Shown here in pieces: positions 1 through 5,089 of a stretch of DNA of 5,089 bases. A program made the translations under genes and the position numbers. Location of the stretch: NCBI GenBank assembly GCA_023140455.1, contig JAGLLQ010000174.1:1-5089 (forward strand), read 5' to 3'. The notes under the pieces were generated by a model that saw only the letters and a list, made by a program, of their open reading frames with translations, did not search any database and was not told where the DNA came from. Each line of letters begins with the position of its first letter. Within the stretch, counting starts at the first letter, position 1. This stretch comes from Desulfobacteraceae bacterium. GTDB lineage: Bacteria > Desulfobacterota > Desulfobacteria > Desulfobacterales > Desulfobacteraceae.

Positions 1-352
1 TGATAATATTGATAATATTGATAATTTAAAACCTGATATTGCTGCAGGTTTTCAGGCAGCAGTAATTGATGTTCTAAAAACTAAACTAATTAATGCATGT
101 ATTAAAAAAGGATGCAGAAATATTGCAATTACCGGTGGAGTCGCAGCAAACCAGACTTTTTACAAACAGCTTTCAAAAGATGCTGTAAAAAGAGATTTTA
201 AAATTTTTGCCCCGAAAAAAGAATTATGTGGAGATAATGCTGCTATGATTGCAGCCCGTGGGTATCAAATGCTTTTAAACAAAAATTATGCGAAATTTGA
301 TCATGATGTTTTTTCAAGAAATAAAATCAATTCTACAGGTCTGAAAAAATAA
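1..352 (+). CDS. tsaD: TsaD, tRNA threonylcarbamoyladenosine synthase transferase subunit, C-terminal part (5' end outside window)
   Basis: This is the last 116 codons of TsaD (Kae1/YgjD family), reading from base 2 to a TAA at 350-352. TsaD is the cytosolic ASKHA-fold enzyme that, with TsaB and TsaE in bacteria, transfers the threonylcarbamoyl group from TsaC-made TC-AMP to A37 of ANN-decoding tRNAs. Family landmarks are visible in the expected order: DIAAGFQAAVIDVL (35-76), the nucleotide-binding ITGGVAAN motif (128-151), and CGDNAAMIAARGY (227-265). The Asp of the DNAAM motif (233-235) corresponds to a metal/ATP-site residue of the family. After that motif the protein runs on for a normal short tail. 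The protein begins upstream of the window, so start and regulation cannot be judged. It converges with nagZ and there is no sign of damage. Identification is firm from the two signature motifs. Confidence 0.94.
   Translation, partial: DNIDNIDNLKPDIAAGFQAAVIDVLKTKLINACIKKGCRNIAITGGVAANQTFYKQLSKDAVKRDFKIFAPKKELCGDNAAMIAARGYQMLLNKNYAKFDHDVFSRNKINSTGLKK
2..25 (+). repeat. Short in-frame tandem repeat in tsaD (9-base unit, 2.7 copies)
   Basis: The unit GATAATATT occurs at 2-10 and 11-19 and is followed by GATAAT at 20-25. It encodes Asp-Asn-Ile twice and then Asp-Asn. It lies directly before the conserved DIAAGFQ helix, in what is normally a variable loop of TsaD. Because the unit is a multiple of three, copy-number change would lengthen or shorten the loop without a frameshift. 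The repeat may continue upstream of the window. Confidence 0.7.
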
Positions 353-375
353 CTGTTTTTAATAATTATAATTGT

Positions 376-1413
376 TTATTGAAGATATTGATTTTTAATT
401 TCTATTATTCGTTCAAATGATTTTTTTGCTGCTTCTGAAAACTTTCTATTATGTTTTATTAAACTTTTCAATTCATTAAACATATTTTCAATATCCGGTC
501 CGTTATGACAAATAAGCACAATATCAATTTCGGATAACAAAATTTGCTTTGCCGATGTTTTAATATCGTGTTTTACAGATTTCATATCAAGATCATCTGT
601 CATTATAAGCCCGTTATAACCCAATTTTTCCCGTAAAAGGTTCTTTGCAATTTGTGGAGATAAACTTGCCTGCCATTTGGAATCAATATTTGGATATAAA
701 ATATGTGAGAGCATAATTCCTGATACATTTGATTTAATAGCTTTTTTAAAGGGTATCAATTCTTCTGAAAAAAGCTCGGTTATATTTCGGTCAACAATTG
801 GAAGTTCAAAGTGAGAATCAATTGAAGTCCTGCCTATACCAGGAAAATGTTTTGCTACAGCCATTGTATTAACCTTTTGCATAGTCTTTATAACATGGCT
901 CCCAAGCTCCCCAACTTTTTGTGCATCTCCTTTAAACGCTCTTTTTTCCATAATACTTTCAAAGTTGTCAGGAATTACATCTAAAACAGGTGCAAAATTC
1001 ATATTGATATTTAGTTCATTGAGTTCTTTTGCCTGGGTTTGAGCAAAATTTTCAGCATCGTTTTTGTTGTAAATGTATGGATTGCCTTTATAGACAGTAA
1101 AAGGTTTTTTCAATCTTGCAACTTGGCCACCTTCCTGGTCAATAGCTATAAAAAGTTTTGGAAGTTTGCATTGTTTTGTAAAACTTATAATTTGGTTTAC
1201 AAGTGCTTTTAGTTGTTCAGGGGATTCAATATTTCTTGAAAACAAAATTAAACCGCAAACTTTTAATTCTGAAATTAAAAATTCCAAATCAGAATTAAAT
1301 AATAGCCCATCAAAGCCTGTCATCATTTTTTGACCGGCAAGTGAATCAAGGTCTAAGAGTGTATCTGTTAGGTTCTTTTTCATTTTATTAATATCTTCTT
1401 GACTTATATCCAT
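376..1413 (-). CDS. nagZ: NagZ-type beta-N-acetylhexosaminidase (glycoside hydrolase family 3)
   Basis: The 345-residue product matches the single-domain GH3 NagZ family in length and motifs. NagZ removes N-acetylglucosamine from cytosolic anhydro-muropeptides during peptidoglycan recycling. Landmarks in order: AGQKMMTGFDG (26-36), GLILFSRN (54-61), IDQEGGQVARL (91-101), NFAPVLDV (139-146), KHFPGIGRTSIDSH (188-201) and GLIMTDDLDM (268-277). By family knowledge Asp273 in the TDDL motif is the nucleophile, and the Asp199/His201 pair of the flexible DSH loop is the acid/base dyad; all are intact. There is no signal peptide or lipobox, so the enzyme is probably cytoplasmic. The start is uncertain: ATG 1413 has no good ribosome binding site, and a second in-frame ATG at 1383 (residue 11) has AAGAAG about 11 bases upstream. 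Both leave the domain complete. It is divergent from the transporter gene and convergent with tsaD, so it is probably transcribed alone. Confidence 0.93.
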   Translation of the reverse strand: MDISQEDINKMKKNLTDTLLDLDSLAGQKMMTGFDGLLFNSDLEFLISELKVCGLILFSRNIESPEQLKALVNQIISFTKQCKLPKLFIAIDQEGGQVARLKKPFTVYKGNPYIYNKNDAENFAQTQAKELNELNINMNFAPVLDVIPDNFESIMEKRAFKGDAQKVGELGSHVIKTMQKVNTMAVAKHFPGIGRTSIDSHFELPIVDRNITELFSEELIPFKKAIKSNVSGIMLSHILYPNIDSKWQASLSPQIAKNLLREKLGYNGLIMTDDLDMKSVKHDIKTSAKQILLSEIDIVLICHNGPDIENMFNELKSLIKHNRKFSEAAKKSFERIIEIKNQYLQ

Positions 1414-1425
1414 TGTAAATATACA
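1399..1425 (+). promoter_or_regulatory. Candidate sigma70-like promoter for the transporter-rocD operon
   Basis: A TTGACT (1399-1404) resembles a -35 box, and TATACA (1420-1425) lies 15 bases further as a possible -10 box. Transcription would then begin near 1432, leaving a leader of about 30 bases before the transporter ATG at 1465. The spacer is shorter than the usual 16-18 bases, and AT-rich DNA throws up such matches by chance, so this is only a candidate. The -35 box would lie inside the first codons of nagZ on the other strand. No comparably good promoter for nagZ could be picked out in the 51-base divergent gap. Confidence 0.25.
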
Positions 1426-1464
1426 ACAATTCTTTTCTTTAAAAAATATAAAAAGATTAATAAC

Positions 1465-2376
1465 ATGAAACTTGATACATTAAAATCAGATTTAATCTTA
1501 TTTTTAGTTGCCTTTATCTGGGGACTTGCATTTGTTGCACAAAGAACCGGTATGGAACATGTCGGCCCTTTTACATTCAATGGTTTAAGATTTTTACTTG
1601 CAAGCATATCACTTTTTCCATTTATAATATTTTCTAAAAATAATTCTAAAGAATCTGATACTCATCCAAACCATAATAATAAAAATGGCCTTATAAAATC
1701 TGGAATTATTTCCAGCATTTTTCTTTTTGGTGGTATTTCTTTTCAGCAAGTTGGATTGGTTTATACAACTGCTGGTAAAGCTGGGTTTATAACAAGTTTA
1801 TATGTTGTAATGGTTCCTATTTTCGGACTAGTTTTAAAACTTCATAAAACTCAGATTAATACCTGGGTAGGAGCAATTCTTGCTGCAATTGGAATGTATT
1901 TTTTAAGTGTTACCGCCCAATTCACCATAAGTTATGGTGATTTCCTTGTTTTGCTGTGTTCTTTTTGTTTTGCAGGACACGTTTTAGTTATAGCAAATTA
2001 TGCAAAACAATATAAAGCAATTCACTTATCTTTTATTCAAAGTTTAATAGTTTCTATAGTTAGCCTGATCATTGCTTTTTTTATTGAAGATGTTAATATA
2101 GAGGGAATTATAAATGCTGCAATACCAATATTCTACGGTGGAGTTTTTTCTTCTGCAATTGCTTACTCGTTACAGATTTATGGTCAAAAAAGAAGTCATC
2201 CTGCCCATGCATCAATTATAATGAGTTTTGAATCTGTTTTTGCAGCTCTGACAGGATGGATTATTTTAAATGAAATTTTTACAGGCAGGGCTATTTTTGG
2301 TTGCGTATTAATTTTAATCGGGATGCTTGTATCGCAACTTTTTAGATTAAATAATAAAAAAAAATCAATTTGTTGA
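1465..2376 (+). CDS. EamA/DMT-superfamily inner-membrane transporter (RhaT/YdcZ-like permease), substrate unknown
   Basis: This 303-residue hydrophobic protein has the two-repeat EamA layout, with about ten predicted helices and lysines at the C-terminal tail. Recognisable family segments are [12 protein letters not shown] (15-26), [11 protein letters not shown] (36-46), [20 protein letters not shown] (94-113), VPIFGLVL (117-124), the second-repeat start [17 protein letters not shown] (158-174), YSLQIYGQK (234-242) and [17 protein letters not shown] (254-270). EamA members export or exchange amino acids, purines or other small metabolites; the substrate cannot be read from sequence. I start at ATG 1465, because the first membrane helix begins a few residues later. 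The longer frame from TTG 1399 adds a charged tail that overlaps nagZ's start and is unlikely. The ribosome binding site is weak (A-rich). It is followed after 16 bases by rocD, probably one operon, so a metabolite related to ornithine or proline is one possible substrate, by inference only. Confidence 0.9.
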   Translation: MKLDTLKSDLILFLVAFIWGLAFVAQRTGMEHVGPFTFNGLRFLLASISLFPFIIFSKNNSKESDTHPNHNNKNGLIKSGIISSIFLFGGISFQQVGLVYTTAGKAGFITSLYVVMVPIFGLVLKLHKTQINTWVGAILAAIGMYFLSVTAQFTISYGDFLVLLCSFCFAGHVLVIANYAKQYKAIHLSFIQSLIVSIVSLIIAFFIEDVNIEGIINAAIPIFYGGVFSSAIAYSLQIYGQKRSHPAHASIIMSFESVFAALTGWIILNEIFTGRAIFGCVLILIGMLVSQLFRLNNKKKSIC

Positions 2377-2382
2377 TAATCT

Positions 2383-2389
2383 GGAGAAG
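2383..2389 (+). promoter_or_regulatory. Strong Shine-Dalgarno site of rocD
   Basis: GGAGAAG sits four bases before the ATG at 2393, with the GGAG core about six bases from it. It fixes the rocD start and fits in the 16-base gap after the transporter stop codon. This is the best ribosome binding site in the plus-strand operon, so rocD may be translated more strongly than the transporter before it. Confidence 0.75.
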
Positions 2390-2392
2390 AAA

Positions 2393-3589
2393 ATGAAAAC
2401 AAAAGAATTTATTGATATTGAGAATAAATATGGCGCACAGAACTACAAACCTTTGGATGTGGTTCTTTCTAAAGGTGAAGGTGCATGGGTTTGGGATGTT
2501 GAAGGAAATAAATACCTGGATTGCCTGGCCTCATATTCAGCAGTTAATCAGGGGCACTGCCATAAAAGAATTGTAAATAAACTTAAAGAGCAGGCAGAAA
2601 AATTATGTATTACTTCCAGAGCATTTAGAAATGAACAGCTTGCACATTTTTATAAAGAGATATGTGAACTTACAAATTCTCACTCTGTACTCCCTATGAA
2701 CAGCGGCGCTGAAGCTGTGGAAACTGTAATTAAAGCTGTTAGAAAATGGGGCTATAAAGTCAAAGGTGTAAAAAGAAATAAAGCAGAAATTATAGTATGT
2801 GAAAATAATTTCCATGGACGAACTCTAACCATTGTAGGCTTTAGTACTGAAGATCAGTATAAAGATGGATTTGGACCATTTACTCCTGGATTTAAAGCAA
2901 TTCCTTTTGGTGATGCAAAAGCTCTTGAAGATGCAATCACAGAAAATACAGTAGGGTTTATGGTAGAGCCTATCCAGGGAGAAGCTGGGGTAATTGTACC
3001 TCCGGAAGGGTACTTAAAGAGAATAAGAGAAATATGTACTGAACAGAATGTCCCTCTGATTTTAGATGAAATTCAAACCGGCCTTGGCAGAACAGGAAAA
3101 ATCCTTGCCGAGGAGCACGAAAATATTGAAGCTGATGTGACTCTGATTGGTAAAGCTCTTTCAGGAGGGTGTTACCCTGTCTCTGCAGTACTTTCAAATA
3201 AAGAAGTGCTTGGAGTCTTTATGCCTGGAGAACATGGAAGTACGTTTGGCGGCAATCCGTTAGCTTGTGCAGTTGCGAGGGAAGCTCTCAAAGTTCTTGT
3301 TGAAGAGAATATGATAGAAAATTCACGAATTCTCGGTGATTATTTTAAACAGGAGCTCATTAATATTAATAGCCCTCATGTAAAAGAAATAAGAGGAAAA
3401 GGTCTTCTTATCGGTGTTGAATTAAAACATGAAATAGGTGGAGCAAGACCTTTTTGTGAAAAATTAATGGATATGGGTATTTTATGCAAAGAAACACACA
3501 CCCATGTAATTCGATTTGCTCCACCTCTAGTTATTACTAAAGAAGAAATTGACTGGGCAATGAAAAAAATAACTAAAGTTTTAAGTTAA
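2393..3589 (+). CDS. rocD: Ornithine aminotransferase (ornithine--oxo-acid transaminase, PLP class III)
   Basis: The 398-residue product is a full-length class III aminotransferase, about the size of mature eukaryotic ornithine aminotransferase. It transfers the delta-amino group of ornithine to 2-oxoglutarate, giving glutamate-5-semialdehyde (pyrroline-5-carboxylate) and glutamate in the cytosol. Motifs: YGAQNYKPL (13-21), [10 protein letters not shown] (48-57), [12 protein letters not shown] (100-111), NFHGRTL (139-145), GFGPFTPGF (159-167), [10 protein letters not shown] (191-200), [13 protein letters not shown] (224-236), [15 protein letters not shown] (253-267), [11 protein letters not shown] (281-291) and IRFAPPLVI (373-381). 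Lys254 should form the PLP Schiff base and Asp225 should pair with the pyridine nitrogen. Tyr18, Tyr48 and Arg143 line up with human Tyr55, Tyr85 and Arg180, the ornithine-binding residues, which favours RocD over the acetylornithine enzyme ArgD. It lies 16 bases after the transporter gene and overlaps the convergent His-rich gene by 9 bases. Confidence 0.93.
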   Translation: MKTKEFIDIENKYGAQNYKPLDVVLSKGEGAWVWDVEGNKYLDCLASYSAVNQGHCHKRIVNKLKEQAEKLCITSRAFRNEQLAHFYKEICELTNSHSVLPMNSGAEAVETVIKAVRKWGYKVKGVKRNKAEIIVCENNFHGRTLTIVGFSTEDQYKDGFGPFTPGFKAIPFGDAKALEDAITENTVGFMVEPIQGEAGVIVPPEGYLKRIREICTEQNVPLILDEIQTGLGRTGKILAEEHENIEADVTLIGKALSGGCYPVSAVLSNKEVLGVFMPGEHGSTFGGNPLACAVAREALKVLVEENMIENSRILGDYFKQELININSPHVKEIRGKGLLIGVELKHEIGGARPFCEKLMDMGILCKETHTHVIRFAPPLVITKEEIDWAMKKITKVLS

Positions 3590-3850
3590 TTCTTTTAAAG
3601 CCTTTTCAAGTTTAAGATTTATTTTATCAGAAAGATTTCCAGCTTCTTTAAGATAGGTTACTATTTCAGAAAGGTTTTCTTTGTCAGCCTTGTCAGCCCA
3701 GGACAGGTAACTTTCTTTATGACTTGAATTGTGATCAATCCAGTGTTGAAAAAGTGTAGAAAGTTTTTCTTTAAATGAAAGTTCTTTTGTTTCATGACTA
3801 TGATGATGATGATGGTCATGGTCGTGGTCGTGGCTATGATGATGATTCAT
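3581..3850 (-). CDS. Small His-rich, probably metal-binding protein with conserved-looking helical C-terminal domain
   Basis: The 89-residue protein has two parts. Residues 1-19 contain 12 His and 3 Asp, a type of tail that in other proteins (nickel, zinc or cobalt chaperones and transporters) binds divalent metals. Residues 22-89 look like two or three amphipathic helices, including [19 protein letters not shown] (34-52). There His36, His40 and His44 repeat every four residues and would line one helix face. There is no signal peptide, so it is likely cytosolic. I recall similar short His-rich proteins with an HWxxHN-type helical domain (possibly the DUF8180 family) in Desulfobacterota and archaea, but the exact function is unknown to me. 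Its start ATG overlaps the stop of the DAC gene by ATGA, with GGAG 7 bases upstream inside that gene, so translation is probably coupled. The ordinary composition of the C-terminal half, the Shine-Dalgarno site and the overlap argue that it is a real gene. Confidence 0.8.
   Translation of the reverse strand: MNHHHSHDHDHDHHHHHSHETKELSFKEKLSTLFQHWIDHNSSHKESYLSWADKADKENLSEIVTYLKEAGNLSDKINLKLEKALKELT
3793..3850 (-). repeat. Low-complexity CAT/CAC/GAC codon tract encoding the His-rich tail
   Basis: On the minus strand this stretch is almost entirely CAT, CAC and GAC codons, with ATG-ATG-GT style triplet repeats seen on the plus strand. It encodes the first 19 residues of the small His-rich protein. 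Mixed synonymous His codons break up a perfect microsatellite, which suggests selection for the amino acids rather than a recent slippage expansion. Confidence 0.75.
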
Positions 3851-5089
3851 GATTTAACTCCATTAAAATATTTAGTTATTGGAACAGGTCTTGGGAAATT
3901 CTCATATATAGGTGGTTCCCAAGAACTGAAGGCATTTATTTCAAGACCACAATAAATTATCGAAACAGGTCTGTCAGAAGAAACAACAACAATTATTGTA
4001 TCTTTGTGTTCTGTTGAAAATCTTATTGCTGAATTATAACGGGCACCTCTGGCCATATTCTCCCAGTTAGTAGCTTTACCGTCTAAAAGGCAGCCAAATC
4101 CATTAATAAACAAATCAGACGTTATATGCAGTGCGCCGTCGATTTTAGTAAGAGAACATGCAAGATCTATATTTGCAGGTTCAAGAAGATTGAGTGAAGG
4201 ATCAAGAACATGACCTGTCATGCTCAAAGGTTCTTTATTAAGATCAATAACCAGTGTACATCCATGTCCTTCTTTAACAGAATTGTGAACAAGCTCTAAT
4301 ACTAGTTGAAAGAGAAGGGTTGATTTTTCAGGATCCAGTTTTGAATCAAGCAGGATTTCTTCTAATTCAACAAGCTTAGCTTCTCTATTGGTTGAATGGA
4401 AATTGCCTGCAAAAAAACTGCATAGTTTTTTATTTCCAAGTTTTAAAAAACCATGATCACCCAAATATTCTGCTGCAATTGCATAATCTGGCACTGGAGA
4501 ATCTGTGATTCCAATAATTGTTTTTCCGTCTGATACAAGTTTTCTGTCTGAATTCTCAACTGCTATGAGCAATTTTCTTACATGTTTTATATTTTCTACA
4601 AAAGGGCGCTGGTGTCTTTGGATTTTGGTTATAAACTCAATTCTATGAATTTTATCAGGGTCAGTAAAGATAATCTGGCCTTCAGGAGTGAGACCTTCCT
4701 CCAGGGCTTTTGATATATTTAACACTATATTAAGTATTGGAGGAATCAGAAGTCTGGAATCATAATCAAGACATTCATTCCTTGTATCAACAATATGATC
4801 TGCAATAGCCTGCAAGGAATAGTTTTTAAGTATATATCCTGAAGAGCCCACAACAATTCTGCCTGAAGGATAATCAGTTGAAAGCAAACATGCAGCATGT
4901 TCAAGCCATTTTTCAGTAGGTTCAACTGAACACATGTCAGGATGATGATCAGTAAACCACATTTGGTAAAAAAAAGAGGTGGATGCAGCACCGTAATTGA
5001 TTAAGCCAGCCAGGCTTAGTTTATCAACTGGCACAAGATAATTTTCTGGTTGATTGTAAATACCTTTTTTAATCTCTTTTTTCCATTTT
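3847..5089 (-). CDS. DisA_N/DAC-domain protein (putative diadenylate cyclase) with N-terminal sensor-like region; 5' end outside window
   Basis: The frame is open from the right edge to TGA 3847-3849, giving 413 visible codons. A GTG at 5034 has no ribosome binding site and 18 more in-frame codons precede it without a start, so the real start is probably outside. Numbering from that GTG, the last ~150 residues are a DAC domain: LVHNSVKEGHGCTLVIDL (248-265), KIDGALHI (297-304) with the DGA motif at 299-301, FGCLLDG (313-319), NMARGARYNSAIRF (326-339) and TIIVVVSSDRPVSII (346-360). DAC domains condense two ATP into cyclic di-AMP. The usual RHR motif reads Arg332-Tyr-Asn here, so activity is uncertain, although DGA is intact. 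The first ~250 residues are not a family I can name with certainty. The part with RKLLIAVE (153-160), SDGKTIIGITD (168-178) and a later GNFHS (210-214) may be one of the DAC-associated N-terminal sensor domains (DACNV-type). No transmembrane helix is evident, so it is probably soluble. It is cotranscribed with the His-rich gene. Confidence 0.82.
   Translation of the reverse strand, partial: KWKKEIKKGIYNQPENYLVPVDKLSLAGLINYGAASTSFFYQMWFTDHHPDMCSVEPTEKWLEHAACLLSTDYPSGRIVVGSSGYILKNYSLQAIADHIVDTRNECLDYDSRLLIPPILNIVLNISKALEEGLTPEGQIIFTDPDKIHRIEFITKIQRHQRPFVENIKHVRKLLIAVENSDRKLVSDGKTIIGITDSPVPDYAIAAEYLGDHGFLKLGNKKLCSFFAGNFHSTNREAKLVELEEILLDSKLDPEKSTLLFQLVLELVHNSVKEGHGCTLVIDLNKEPLSMTGHVLDPSLNLLEPANIDLACSLTKIDGALHITSDLFINGFGCLLDGKATNWENMARGARYNSAIRFSTEHKDTIIVVVSSDRPVSIIYCGLEINAFSSWEPPIYENFPRPVPITKYFNGVKS
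3858..3861 (-). promoter_or_regulatory. Shine-Dalgarno site of the His-rich gene, inside the DAC gene
   Basis: On the minus strand GGAG lies seven bases before the ATG at 3850, within codons for Asn-Gly-Val of the upstream DAC protein. It decides the start of the His-rich gene and, with the ATGA stop/start overlap, supports translational coupling of the pair. Confidence 0.7.

Noticed and set aside
353..375. Possible bidirectional terminator between tsaD and nagZ
   Set aside because: The gap and the first bases of nagZ's end contain an AT-only imperfect palindrome (around AATTATAATT), but no G+C pairs for a stable stem. It is not distinguishable from AT-rich background.
1399..1464. Upstream TTG start of the transporter, adding 22 residues
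   Set aside because: The extra residues are charged and overlap the first codons of nagZ, there is no ribosome binding site, and the first membrane helix begins soon after ATG 1465.
1404..1607. Minus-strand open frame of 67 codons
   Set aside because: It is antisense to the transporter gene and nagZ's start region, has no family resemblance and has no good ribosome binding site; it is a shadow of the real coding frame.
2970..3197. Minus-strand open frame of 75 codons inside rocD
   Set aside because: It lies wholly antisense to strongly conserved aminotransferase motifs, so codon constraints of rocD explain it.
2393..3589. Acetylornithine aminotransferase (ArgD) as the identity of this gene
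   Set aside because: The [19 protein letters not shown] and IRFAPPLVI motifs and the Tyr18/Tyr48/Arg143 set match ornithine aminotransferases closely; no arg biosynthesis gene is adjacent.
3793..3850. CRISPR-like or microsatellite array from repeated GATGATGAT triplets
   Set aside because: There are no spacers and no long repeat unit; the triplets are histidine and aspartate codons of a real protein.
4746..4991. Minus-strand open frame of 81 codons inside the DAC gene
   Set aside because: It is another frame of the same strand as the larger conserved gene, and its Leu/Ile-rich composition is typical of a frame-shifted shadow.

Overview
The window is AT-rich (roughly one third G+C by eye) and densely coding. 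It comes from a bacterial chromosome. The gene set is chromosomal and housekeeping-like: tsaD, nagZ, an EamA/DMT transporter, ornithine aminotransferase and a diadenylate-cyclase-domain protein. I see no transposase, integrase, phage gene, CRISPR array, tRNA or rRNA. A cytosolic NagZ-type beta-N-acetylhexosaminidase points to a Gram-negative bacterium that recycles its cell wall. The His-rich small protein and the long sensor-fused DisA_N protein suggest Desulfobacterota (a low-GC sulfate-reducer relative). That placement is an inference from family recall, not proven by the sequence.

Layout. Positions 1-352 (+) hold the C-terminal 116 residues of TsaD, the tRNA t6A synthesis enzyme. It converges on nagZ (376-1413, -) across only 23 bases. 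nagZ is divergent, across a 51-base gap, from an EamA-family ten-helix transporter (1465-2376, +). Sixteen bases later comes a complete ornithine aminotransferase gene, rocD (2393-3589, +), with a strong ribosome binding site, so the two plus-strand genes form a likely operon. rocD overlaps its convergent neighbour tail to tail by 9 bases. That neighbour is an 89-residue protein (3581-3850, -) whose first 19 residues contain 12 histidines. It overlaps by 4 bases (ATGA) the end of a larger gene (3847 to beyond 5089, -). The larger gene carries a C-terminal DisA_N/DAC (diadenylate cyclase) domain behind about 250 residues of putative sensor sequence, and its start lies outside the window.

How the genes may work together. 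The transporter and RocD could couple export or import of an amino acid or related metabolite to ornithine catabolism, but the substrate is unknown. The most interesting unit is the translationally coupled pair on the minus strand: a DAC-domain protein with a non-canonical RHR motif plus a His-rich, probably metal-binding partner. It reads like a possible metal-sensing or metal-handling module connected to cyclic-dinucleotide signalling. This is a hypothesis from gene order and motifs only. tsaD and nagZ appear unrelated to it.
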